From Chlorobium sp. (lineage in GTDB: Bacteria > Bacteroidota > Chlorobiia > Chlorobiales > Chlorobiaceae): DNA of 17,065 nucleotides. Below, piece after piece: positions 9,705-16,966 of this stretch. The stretch spans positions 1 to 17,065 of the forward strand of contig JANQHQ010000016.1 of the NCBI GenBank assembly GCA_028282595.1, given 5' to 3'. The notes beneath the pieces are model-generated. The model was given only the letters and a program-made list of their open reading frames with translations. It was not told the origin of the DNA and did not search any database. The first letter of the stretch is position 1, and every line of letters begins with the position of its first letter. The translations under genes and the position numbers were made by a program.

Positions 9705-9722
9705 GCGACTCCGCGGAGTCGC
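9705..9722. promoter_or_regulatory. 18-bp perfect palindrome
   Basis: GCGACTCCGCGGAGTCGC reads the same on both strands. It sits about 100 bp before the small ORF and 300 bp before the radical-SAM fragment. It could be a dimeric regulator's operator, a short RNA hairpin, or a member of a dispersed repeat. Confidence 0.4.
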
Positions 9723-9820
9723 CTGTCGCTGTAAACTTCCGTTTGCACACCGCTTTGCATCCGGATGCCGAGACCGCAGCTAGCGACCGGCAATCGCCAA
9801 TCGAAAAAAAACATCGGCGC

Positions 9821-9991
9821 ATGAAAAACATATCGGGAACGTTCGTAAAAGGCGGACCGGCAAACACAGGGCTCCGGAGTAACTTTCCCGAGGTTTCAGG
9901 TTACACGACCCCCTCCAGGGAGATTGCCCGGCGTGTTGAACTTCTGAAACATTCCAAACGGCCTTTTTCTGCCCGAAAGTACAAGAAGTAA
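9821..9991 (+). CDS. Small basic hypothetical protein
   Basis: A 56-residue ORF from ATG 9821, rich in Lys and Arg (REIARRVELLKHSKRPF, then a basic end ARKYKK), with a Gly/Asn-rich front. I do not recognise it. No clear Shine-Dalgarno precedes the ATG, and an in-frame TTG at 9743 would give 82 residues. It ends 27 bp before the radical-SAM fragment in the same frame, so it may belong to the same transcript or be debris of the same decayed region. The composition of its last 30 residues looks like real protein. Confidence 0.35.
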   Translation: MKNISGTFVKGGPANTGLRSNFPEVSGYTTPSREIARRVELLKHSKRPFSARKYKK

Positions 9992-10018
9992 CCTTCCTTT
10001 ACCGGAAAGCCGCCCGAC

Positions 10019-10372
10019 ATGCAGGCAACTCAAAACATATCTCCCGGCAACGGTAAAAACGAAGCCCTTTCGCCCGAGCAGCTTGCCGCCGGCCGTAAAT
10101 CCAGAAAGAAACGGCTGCTGGTTCAACCGAAAAGCGGCACCGGCATGATGGTCGATTCCGGCAAGGTGAGCATGCCTCTCAACCTCTTTATGGCTGCTAC
10201 GCTCGCGAGCGAACTGTTCGACATAACCTTTATCGACGAACGGCCGGGAAACCGCGTACCCGAAGTTCTTTCCGGATACGATGTCGTTGCCGTTACGTCA
10301 CGTACACTCAACGCCACGAAAACCTATGCAATAGCCAATCGCGCGAGACGCCAGGGAAAAATCGTCAGATGA
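10019..10372 (+). pseudogene. Truncated N-terminus of a B12-binding radical-SAM protein (BchE-like class)
   Basis: The 117 residues begin with a polar leader and then read KKRLLVQPKSGTGMM, followed by FDITFIDERPG and YDVVAVTSRTLNA, which is the first half of the Rossmann-type cobalamin-binding domain found at the front of BchE-like radical-SAM enzymes. The frame stops at GKIVR, just where the family usually continues into a Gly-Gly-x-His-Pro segment. The rest of the B12 domain and the whole radical-SAM domain with its CxxxCxxC cluster motif are absent here. No continuation is seen in the other frames of the 81 bp before bchG, apart from a 14-codon stretch at 10369-10413. GGAAAG lies nine bases before the ATG, so the remnant could still be translated. 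A free-standing small domain is the alternative. Confidence 0.6.
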
Positions 10373-10453
10373 AACCGCGGCTGCGCGAGGCAAACGACCG
10401 CCCTGTTCTGTAACCAGTAACCGGCGACAAGCCATTCATTCTACAGCACCGAA

Positions 10454-11461
10454 ATGATGACCGTAAAAAAACGCATCGGATTTATCCAAAAAATCAAAGC
10501 CCATCTCGAACTGCTCGATCCGGTAACCTGGATCAGCGTCTTTCCCTGCCTTGCGGGAGGGGTTATGGGTTCGGGAGCCATGCAGCCGACCCTTCACGAT
10601 CACCTTCTCCTTCTTTCTCTGTTTGTAATTTACGGCCCCCTCGGCACGGGTTTCAGCCAGTCGGTTAACGACTATTACGATCTGGACCTCGACAGGGTCA
10701 ACGAACCGACGCGTCCCATTCCGTCAGGACGCCTGTCCAAAAAGGAAGCGCTTTGGAACTGGAGCATCATTCTTTCCGTCGCGATTCTGTTGGGCGCGTG
10801 GATCAGCCTCCACATCGGAGGAGAGCGCGGCCTGGTGTTTGCGCTCTGCCTGCTGACGGGGCTTCTGCTCGGCTATCTCTACTCCGCTCCGCCCTTCAAG
10901 CTGAAAAAAAACATCTTCCTTTCGGCCCCGGCGGTCGGACTCTCTTACGGCTTCATAACCTATCTGTCGGCCAATGCACTCTTCAGCGGGATACGGCCGG
11001 AAGTCGTAGGGCTCGCCGTGCTGAACTTTTTCATGGCGGTAGCGCTCATCATCATGAACGACTTCAAGTCAAAGGAGGGCGATGAACAAAGCGGCATGAA
11101 ATCGCTTGCCGTCATGGTCGGGTCCCGCAATACCTTTCTGGTCGCATTCCTTATTATTGACCTGGTCTTCGCACTCTTTGCCATCTTTGCCTGGCACTGG
11201 GGCTTCCACCTCCTGATGTACGTCATCCTGCTTTCCCTGGCCGTGAACATCTTCGTCCAGATTCCGATATATCGCGATCCCGGAACCGGCGCATCCTTCA
11301 TGCAGCTCGCCGTCGACGACGGATTCGGCAACGCTATCGGAAAAAGCGAGGTCAAGGAACACAACGCGTTCCTGCGTTTTCAGGTGGTCAATAATATTCT
11401 GTTCCTGATCAACCAGTTCGCGGCAGCAGCCCTGATCGGCATAAAGTACATGCAGGCATAA
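10454..11461 (+). CDS. bchG: Bacteriochlorophyll a synthase (UbiA prenyltransferase family)
   Basis: An integral membrane enzyme that esterifies a (bacterio)chlorophyllide with an isoprenoid diphosphate, the last step of pigment synthesis. The diagnostic prenyl-diphosphate motif NDYYDLDLDRVNEPTRPIPS lies at 72-91, and the NEPxRPIPSG extension is specific to the chlorophyll synthase branch of the UbiA family. The second Asp-rich motif is NDFKSKEGD at 202-210. About eight or nine hydrophobic helices follow one another, and 335 residues is the expected size. Green sulfur bacteria carry three relatives: bchG (BChl a), bchK (BChl c/d/e) and chlG (Chl a). I favour bchG from the overall sequence as remembered, but the paralogue should be treated as probable. 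ATG codons at 10454 and 10457 are both possible. Confidence 0.85.
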   Translation: MMTVKKRIGFIQKIKAHLELLDPVTWISVFPCLAGGVMGSGAMQPTLHDHLLLLSLFVIYGPLGTGFSQSVNDYYDLDLDRVNEPTRPIPSGRLSKKEALWNWSIILSVAILLGAWISLHIGGERGLVFALCLLTGLLLGYLYSAPPFKLKKNIFLSAPAVGLSYGFITYLSANALFSGIRPEVVGLAVLNFFMAVALIIMNDFKSKEGDEQSGMKSLAVMVGSRNTFLVAFLIIDLVFALFAIFAWHWGFHLLMYVILLSLAVNIFVQIPIYRDPGTGASFMQLAVDDGFGNAIGKSEVKEHNAFLRFQVVNNILFLINQFAAAALIGIKYMQA

Positions 11462-11538
11462 CGGTCACGACTCCGCCGGGGAACGCGTTATGCAGGATGA
11501 CGAAGACCGGCGATCATGAAGGAGTCCTGATACGGTGG

Positions 11539-11589
11539 GGCGAAAAAACTTTCATTCTTTTCGCCTGCGTTCCACGCCGGGTAACGGCG
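11539..11589 (+). terminator. Two hairpins downstream of bchG
   Basis: GGCGAAAA (11539-11546) pairs with TTTTCGCC (11558-11565), giving an 8-bp stem with an 11-nt loop. A second hairpin CGCCG/CGGCG (11575-11589) follows ten bases later. Neither has a T-run after it, so this may be message stabilisation or weak termination between bchG and the two-component genes. Confidence 0.35.
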
Positions 11590-11635
11590 CGGATAAAAGA
11601 AAAGAGCGTATATCCGGACTTTACGCATGTTTTTC

Positions 11636-11652
11636 TTACACAAAACGTGTAA
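11636..11652. promoter_or_regulatory. 17-bp dyad ahead of the histidine kinase gene
   Basis: TTACAC and GTGTAA are separated by five bases (AAAAC), followed by T5 on the plus strand. It lies 64 bp before the kinase ATG. The AT-rich arms and 11-bp centre-to-centre spacing suit a dimeric DNA-binding protein, and autoregulation by the neighbouring OmpR-type regulator is one possibility. With the T-run it could also act as a weak terminator of the bchG transcript. Confidence 0.4.
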
Positions 11653-11715
11653 TTTTTCTGTGTGATCAGACTGCAGGAATAACCAGAATGACACTCCAAG
11701 CAAAAGCCGACGCGG

Positions 11716-13620
11716 ATGCCGAGGGAACAACCCGACAGCCGGCGAACTGACGACACGGTCGCGGCATTACTGGAGTCCCTTCCTGAATCGGCGTTCCTTA
11801 TCGACCGGGAGGGAACGATAATCACAGCAAACGCCCGGTTTGCAGGCCGGTTTTCCATGTGCCCGCACGAGTGCACCGGCATGAATGTGTACGATCTCGT
11901 TGCGACCGGAATGCAGATGCCTGAACTTGCCGGACGACATAGAGAAAACGTTCAGGAAGTCCTTCGAACCGGTAAAAGTGCTGCATTTGAAGAAGAAACA
12001 AACAACCGGTTCTGGAAAATCACCATTAATCCCGTTCTCTCGCCGGAAGGGAAAATTACCCGGCTGTTCGTCACCACCGGGGACACTTCCGAGCAAAAGC
12101 GTTTTGAAAAACAGCTGGTAAAGGAATGCGCCCTCAAAACCGCGATTCTCGACGAAATGCCGGGTTGTGCGGCCGTTCTGGACGCCAACGGAAAACTGAT
12201 CGTATGGAACCAGTATGCGCGCGAGCTCATCCTCGGTAAAATGCAAGGTTCTGAAAAAAACGTCGATTACAGGAAAATCATCTCGGCAGACAACATTTTC
12301 CCTGTCAAGGAGAAATTCCACAACATCCTCAATTCCGGCAACGACGAAGGTAGTGAAGTGAAAATCAACCCTCCCGGCAGCGACGCAGCGCAATGGATAG
12401 CAGCGCGGGGAAGGCGGATCTCCATCGAAGGACAGCCTTGCATTGTGGCGGTCGGCATGGATATCACCGAAAAAAAGAGGCTGGAGGAAGTTCTCGAGGA
12501 AAATGAACTGAAATTCAGAAGCATTTTCAACAACTCTCCCATCGCCATAGGCATCATCGATATTCATGACGACCTGTTGATCGATGCAAACCCTTCATGG
12601 CTCGAGCTTTTCGGATACGAAAAGCCGGAAATCAGAAACAAACCCGTTTCGGATATCGGGCTCGAGGTGTTGCGAAATAACGATGCGGACAACCTGCAGG
12701 CGCGGAGCGGATGGAAAACAGTCACAAACGCGCCCCTTTTCCTGCGGAAACGTTCGGGCGAACAAATCAACGTCCTCTATTCGTCGGAAGTTGTCGCGCT
12801 TGGAGACAAATCCGTACTTCTTGTAATGATGACCGACATCACGTTGCAGAAGCTGCAGCAGCAAAGCATAGATCAACTCGAAAAAGCAGTCGTGGAACGC
12901 ACCCGTCAATTGCAGGAAGAGGTTGAACGCCTGCAACGTTTCCTGGGGATGATTTCTCACGAATACCGCACCCCGCTGGCCATTATCCGCTCGAATCTCG
13001 ATCTGATAAAACTGAAAAACAAAGCGGGTAATTTTTCCTACAAAGTCGAAATTTCCAAGATAAACCGGGCCATCGACCGGCTTGTCGAAGTGATGGAAGT
13101 CTCCATTGAGGAAACCCGCGTCTCGCGGTCTCAGAAAGCTTCGACACTGACGCGCTTCCCTATTGTTCCGGTACTCTCCTCACAAGTCGAAACCTTCCGC
13201 AAAATGTGGACGGAACGATCCATCGATTATTCGGAAACCGCCGGGTCATGTAAAATTTTCGGGGAAGCGTCTCAGATTAAATTTGCTATTTTCAACCTTC
13301 TGGATAACGCACGGAAGTACTCCCCTCCGGATTCCGAGATTGAAGTTGAATGCAGCGTTGAACACGATGATGCCGTCATCAGGATACGAAACGAGGGGGC
13401 CGGTTTTACGCGTAAAGAAGGCGAATCGTTTTTCGAAAAGTACTTTCGTGGAAACAATTCGGTCAACACCGCCGGTGCGGGCCTCGGCCTGTGGCTGGTA
13501 AGAAACATCATCAACCAGCATAAAGGAAAAGTCTCCCTGGAAGGGAAAGTGTCGGGAGTCGAAGCAACGATCCGCCTACCCCTGGCTCCGGAAAGCGAAC
13601 TGTGTGCGCGCACCAGGTAG
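11716..13620 (+). CDS. Soluble PAS-domain sensor histidine kinase
   Basis: A 634-residue kinase with no membrane segment, so the signal is sensed in the cytoplasm. Three PAS-type sensor modules cover about 12-130, 138-255 and 262-378; the first ends in TTGDTSEQKR and the second in GMDITEKKR, the usual PAS/PAC exits. A coiled coil (about 378-408) leads to the HisKA domain with the phospho-acceptor His415 in SHEYRTPL. The ATPase domain has the N box (Asn527, Asn531 in FNLLDNARKY), a G1 box NEGAG at 559-563 with Asn in place of the usual Asp, the F box FFEKYFRG (572-579) and the G2 box GAGLGL (587-592). The ATG at 11716 lacks a Shine-Dalgarno; a 20-codon frame starting at 11688 overlaps it. The partner is the regulator 49 bp downstream. 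Confidence 0.92.
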   Translation: MPREQPDSRRTDDTVAALLESLPESAFLIDREGTIITANARFAGRFSMCPHECTGMNVYDLVATGMQMPELAGRHRENVQEVLRTGKSAAFEEETNNRFWKITINPVLSPEGKITRLFVTTGDTSEQKRFEKQLVKECALKTAILDEMPGCAAVLDANGKLIVWNQYARELILGKMQGSEKNVDYRKIISADNIFPVKEKFHNILNSGNDEGSEVKINPPGSDAAQWIAARGRRISIEGQPCIVAVGMDITEKKRLEEVLEENELKFRSIFNNSPIAIGIIDIHDDLLIDANPSWLELFGYEKPEIRNKPVSDIGLEVLRNNDADNLQARSGWKTVTNAPLFLRKRSGEQINVLYSSEVVALGDKSVLLVMMTDITLQKLQQQSIDQLEKAVVERTRQLQEEVERLQRFLGMISHEYRTPLAIIRSNLDLIKLKNKAGNFSYKVEISKINRAIDRLVEVMEVSIEETRVSRSQKASTLTRFPIVPVLSSQVETFRKMWTERSIDYSETAGSCKIFGEASQIKFAIFNLLDNARKYSPPDSEIEVECSVEHDDAVIRIRNEGAGFTRKEGESFFEKYFRGNNSVNTAGAGLGLWLVRNIINQHKGKVSLEGKVSGVEATIRLPLAPESELCARTR

Positions 13621-13669
13621 TTCCCCCGCTACGTTTTTTTAACTGTATCGCCTTTTCCATAACAGCGGC

Positions 13670-14440
13670 ATGTCAAATGACATAAAGAAAACTCTTTCCT
13701 CCGAACCGCAGGAAAAAAACAAGCGGATTATCATCGTTGAAGACGATCGTGATTTCCGTGAAAGCCTTGTCGAGTCGCTTGCGCTTGCGGGCTTTGACGT
13801 TACCGGTGTGGAAACCGCTCTCGAGTTCTACCAGCACATCGCCATGCGCAGCTACATACTCGCCATTCTCGATCTCGGCCTGCCCGATCAGAACGGCTTC
13901 GTCCTTGCCGAATACATTCGGAACAACACCGATATGCGCATTATCGTGCTGACCGCGCAAGCATCTCTCGAAAGCCGGGTAAATGCGTATCAGGCCGGTG
14001 CGGACATCTACCTGTTGAAACCCGTCGACTTTTCCGAACTGGAGGCGTCCATATACAGCATTCTCGGACGTCTTGACGAGCAACGCTCCCGAAAGCCGGA
14101 AAACAGCCTGCTCAAACAGGCGGTGACGCAAAAAGACGAGCCCCAATGGACGCTTCTCCGCAGTAAAACGACTCTCACCACACCCGACGGCGACACGATA
14201 AAACTCTCCCCGAAAGAGTACGACCTGATTGAGCTTCTGGCATCGTATCACAGCTCGGTCGTTTCCCGCCGGGACCTTTTGAAAGCCCTTGACTACAAGG
14301 ATGACAAGCTCGGCAATCGATCACTCGACGTACTGATCCACCGCCTGCGTCAAAAAAAAGGCTCCGGCGACGTCGGGATTCCCATAAAAACCGTTCACGG
14401 TTCGGGTTACAGTTTCTCCGAACCGATCCTCATCAAGTGA
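13670..14440 (+). CDS. OmpR-family response regulator
   Basis: A 256-residue transcription factor. The receiver domain (about 18-135) has the acidic pocket Glu24-Asp25-Asp26, the phospho-acceptor Asp68 in LDLGLPDQNG, the switch Thr95 and the conserved Lys117 in LLKP. A linker with charged residues leads to a winged-helix DNA-binding domain (about 155-250) with LSPKEYDLIELLA, the recognition-helix region RSLDVLIHRLRQK and the terminal hairpin IKTVHGSGYSF, which together define the OmpR/PhoB class. It follows the kinase by 49 bp and is almost surely its partner. Target genes are not evident; the dyad before the kinase gene is a candidate site. Confidence 0.93.
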   Translation: MSNDIKKTLSSEPQEKNKRIIIVEDDRDFRESLVESLALAGFDVTGVETALEFYQHIAMRSYILAILDLGLPDQNGFVLAEYIRNNTDMRIIVLTAQASLESRVNAYQAGADIYLLKPVDFSELEASIYSILGRLDEQRSRKPENSLLKQAVTQKDEPQWTLLRSKTTLTTPDGDTIKLSPKEYDLIELLASYHSSVVSRRDLLKALDYKDDKLGNRSLDVLIHRLRQKKGSGDVGIPIKTVHGSGYSFSEPILIK

Positions 14441-14783
14441 CCGCCCGGGAGGAAGTCCCCTTGGAAGCAAACAGCGCACACCCATCAGACGGTCGGTGCG
14501 GAAGGGGAGATATTCTTTTTCACGACAATCGTGTATCCCGTTCCAGGGATTCAGGGAAACCCACCCGGTTCATGCCCGGTGTTTTCGCGCATTTGCATAC
14601 AATCCGTTTTTGGTATCTTGCAGTGCGTTCAGGATTGTCTTCGCGGAACCCGTGCTGAACGACGCGGCCTGTTCCGGTTCCCTCTGATCCGGATTTCATG
14701 CATGTTACCTGTGTACGTCCACCGAACCGCCATCCCGATAAACCTCACGCCACAACAGTTCAACCGGCAACCGGAGAAATACC
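14441..14783. other. Gap between the response regulator and the Sel1 gene
   Basis: 343 bp without a gene I can support. It holds a candidate promoter at 14592-14620. No clear T-tailed terminator follows the response regulator; a weak CCCGG-containing hairpin lies at about 14562-14580. Open frames crossing it run on antisense or out of frame into the Sel1 gene. Confidence 0.4.
14592..14620 (+). promoter_or_regulatory. Candidate promoter for the Sel1-repeat gene
   Basis: TTTG (14592-14595) and TATCTTG (14614-14620) are 18 bp apart, resembling the TTTG / TAnnTTTG layout known from Bacteroidetes. Read as a sigma-70 pair (TTGCAT/TATCTT), the spacing is only 15 bp. It would leave a leader of about 160 bases. 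Confidence 0.3.
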
Positions 14784-15710
14784 ATGAAAAACATACTTGT
14801 CTGCCTGCTTGCTGTATTCACCGTGCTTGCGCCGCTACAAGCCCGCTGCGACCAGCCGACCCCCCAGGACATAGCGAAATACAAAGCCGCCGCCAAACAG
14901 GGAGATGCCGCGGCGCAGTTCAATCTCGGCCTGCTGCACGCGACCGGCCAGGGGTTGCGACAGGATTATAAAGAAGCCATCAAGTGGTACAAGCTTTCGG
15001 CTGAGCAGGGCAATGCCGCTGCACAGCTCAATCTCGGCAACATGTACGCAACCGGTCAGGGGATCGGGCAAGACTATGCGGAAGCCATGAAATGGTACAA
15101 GCTCGCCGCGGAACAGGGTAATGCCATCGCCCAGTTCAACGTCGGCCTGCTCTATGCGACCGGCCGGGGCGTGAAACAGGATCACAAGGAAGCCATGAAG
15201 TGGCACCTGCTCGCCGCCGAGCAGGGTGATGTCGGCGCGCAGCTCAACATCGGCAACATGTATGCAACCGGTCAGGGGACCGGGCAAGATTATGCGGAAG
15301 CCCTCAAATGGTACAAGCTCGCCGCCGGACAGGGTGATGCCGTCGCCCAGTTCAATGTCGGGCTCCTGCACGCAAACGGCCACGGCGTGAAGCAGGACTA
15401 CGCGGAAGCCATGAAATGGTACAAACTCGCCGCCGGACAGAATTTCGCCAGCGCACAGCTCAATATCGGCAATATGCATGCAAACGGCCACGGCGTGAAC
15501 CGGGACTACGCGGAAGCCCTGAAGTGGTACAGGCTCGCCGCAGAACAGGACAATGCCGTCGCCCAGTTCAATACCGGTCTCCTGCACGAAAACGGCCAGG
15601 GCGTGAAACAGGACAAAAAAGCCGCGAAAACGTGGTACAGGAAAGCGTGCGACAACGGCCTGCAGAAGGGGTGCGAGGCGTATCGAAAACTGGAGAAAGC
15701 CGGTCGGTAA
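14784..15710 (+). CDS. Secreted Sel1-repeat protein
   Basis: A 308-residue protein with an N-terminal signal peptide (MKNILVCLLAVFTVLAPLQA, cleavage probably near residue 20), so it is exported to the periplasm. Seven full 36-residue Sel1-like repeats follow from about residue 32, each with the frame A-x-Q-G-x-A-x-A-Q-x-N-x-G, then a Gly-x-Gly turn and (Y/H)xEAxKWY. A partial capping repeat with two Cys (CDNGLQKGCEAY) ends the chain. Such alpha-solenoids bind other proteins; the partner is unknown. Odd- and even-numbered repeats differ systematically (AQFNxGLL against AQLNxGNM). GGAG lies eight bases before the ATG. The gene stands alone between the two-component pair and trpS. Confidence 0.9.
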   Translation: MKNILVCLLAVFTVLAPLQARCDQPTPQDIAKYKAAAKQGDAAAQFNLGLLHATGQGLRQDYKEAIKWYKLSAEQGNAAAQLNLGNMYATGQGIGQDYAEAMKWYKLAAEQGNAIAQFNVGLLYATGRGVKQDHKEAMKWHLLAAEQGDVGAQLNIGNMYATGQGTGQDYAEALKWYKLAAGQGDAVAQFNVGLLHANGHGVKQDYAEAMKWYKLAAGQNFASAQLNIGNMHANGHGVNRDYAEALKWYRLAAEQDNAVAQFNTGLLHENGQGVKQDKKAAKTWYRKACDNGLQKGCEAYRKLEKAGR

Positions 15711-15718
15711 CGCATATA

Positions 15719-15782
15719 AGCCCGGTAAACCTTCCGGCCTATCGGGCTCTACTCATTAGCCGGTGGCGTTGGGAAGCACCGG
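15719..15782. terminator. Hairpins between the convergent Sel1 and trpS genes
   Basis: AGCCCGGTA (15719-15727) pairs with TATCGGGCT (15740-15748) through nine pairs, one of them G-T, around a 12-nt loop. A second stem CCGGTG/CACCGG (15760-15782) follows. The gap between the genes is only 93 bp, so a two-way terminator is the natural reading, although neither hairpin has a good T-run. Confidence 0.5.
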
Positions 15783-15803
15783 CGGGGAAACAGGGCCGGC
15801 CGA

Positions 15804-16811
15804 TCAGAAGTTTATTCCAACGGCTTCTTTCACCGCTCTCATTTTTTCCCTCGCCGACACACGCACCTTCTCGGCTCCCTCGGCGACAATCTTCTCGAGA
15901 TAACTCCTCTCCTGAAGAAGTCTCAGCGTCTCTTCTCGAACGGGATGCAATGCCTCGCGGACAGCTTCGATAATTTCGGACTTCAGGAAGCCGTACCCTT
16001 TATCGGCGAAGTGCGACCGCAACTGGTCGTCCGTACAATTCGTCACCGCCTGATATATCGTCAGAAGGTTCCGGACCCCTTTTCCGGCGTTGTCGAAATC
16101 CACCTCGCGACCGCTGTCGGTAACCGCGGACTTCACCGCTTTTTTGATGACGTCCGGATGGTCCATTATCCCGATGGAATGCCCTGCTTTCATTTCGCCG
16201 ATACTTTTGCTCATTTTCTGATCGGGATCGTCAAGCCCCATGATACGAGCCCCGACTTTACGGATCATGGGTTCCGGCAACGTGAAAACCGGCCCGAACC
16301 TGTTGTTGAAGCGTGAAGCCAGATCGCGCGTAAATTCGACATGCTGCTTCTGATCGTGTCCGACCGGCACGAGCTGTGCATCGTAGAGAAGAATATCCGC
16401 CGCCATCAGGATCGGATAACTGAGAAGCCCGGCCCCGACCGTTTCCTTAAGCGCCGACTTGGCCTTGTACTGCGTCATGCGTTCCAGCCAACCCAACGGG
16501 GCCAGACACGTGAGTATCCATGAAAGCTCGGCATGTTCGGCAACCGTGGACTGTATATAGATGCAGCTCTTTTTCGGATCAATGCCGGAAGCAAGGTATA
16601 TGGCGGCTGTCTCGAGGGTTTTCTCGTGAAGGGCGGCCGGGTCGATGCTGTCCGGGACCGTCAACGCATGTAAATTGACAACGCAAAAAATCCCGTCGAA
16701 ACGATCCTGCTCTCTCGCCCACACGGAAAGCGCACCGATATAGTTACCGATGTGAATCTTCCCTGTCGGCTGCATGGCAGAGAACACTCGAGCTTTTTCA
16801 GTCTTGTTCAT
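15804..16811 (-). CDS. trpS: Tryptophan--tRNA ligase
   Basis: A class I aminoacyl-tRNA synthetase that charges tRNA-Trp with tryptophan using ATP, active as a cytoplasmic dimer. The first signature is PTGKIHIGNYIGA (HIGN at 20-23, the HIGH variant usual in TrpRS), and the second is KMSKS at 199-203. AADILLYDA (near 137-145) and GHDQKQH (151-157) are TrpRS active-site signatures. At 335 residues it has the usual bacterial length, with the helical C-terminal part intact. The ATG at 16811 has only a poor purine-rich leader. It is monocistronic and convergent with the Sel1-repeat gene. Downstream of nothing metabolic, it is a lone housekeeping gene. Confidence 0.97.
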   Translation of the reverse strand: MNKTEKARVFSAMQPTGKIHIGNYIGALSVWAREQDRFDGIFCVVNLHALTVPDSIDPAALHEKTLETAAIYLASGIDPKKSCIYIQSTVAEHAELSWILTCLAPLGWLERMTQYKAKSALKETVGAGLLSYPILMAADILLYDAQLVPVGHDQKQHVEFTRDLASRFNNRFGPVFTLPEPMIRKVGARIMGLDDPDQKMSKSIGEMKAGHSIGIMDHPDVIKKAVKSAVTDSGREVDFDNAGKGVRNLLTIYQAVTNCTDDQLRSHFADKGYGFLKSEIIEAVREALHPVREETLRLLQERSYLEKIVAEGAEKVRVSAREKMRAVKEAVGINF

Positions 16812-16966
16812 AGTTGGGTTTTCTTTGTATGGGAAACCGCCCGCCGTGAGCGGATTCGGAGTGAAAAAGGTACCTATTTTTTTTCAATTTCCGACGTTGC
16901 AACGGAAACATCCCACGGTCGGGACCGGAATGGCTTCCCCGGGAGAAACGAAATCGGGCGGATTAT

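Larger units (their letters stand above)
9304..9820. other. Long regulatory gap between csmB and the bchG side
   Basis: 517 bp between divergent transcription units with no gene I can support. It holds a hairpin-plus-T-run in the csmB leader (9411-9438), an inverted pair CTAACG/CGTTAG around 9458-9506, an AT-rich stretch at about 9515-9570 that probably contains promoters, and an 18-bp perfect palindrome (9705-9722). An in-frame TTG at 9743 extends the next small ORF but has no ribosome-binding site. Confidence 0.45.

Noticed and set aside
13610..13645. Possible terminator between the kinase and regulator genes
   Set aside because: A seven-T run is present, but the only stem before it is about four base pairs and includes the kinase stop codon. 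The genes are better read as co-transcribed.
14835..15587. 250-codon antisense frame with repeats opposite the Sel1 gene
   Set aside because: Its periodicity is inherited from the Sel1 repeats on the other strand. The sense frame has a signal peptide, a ribosome-binding site and the family motif.
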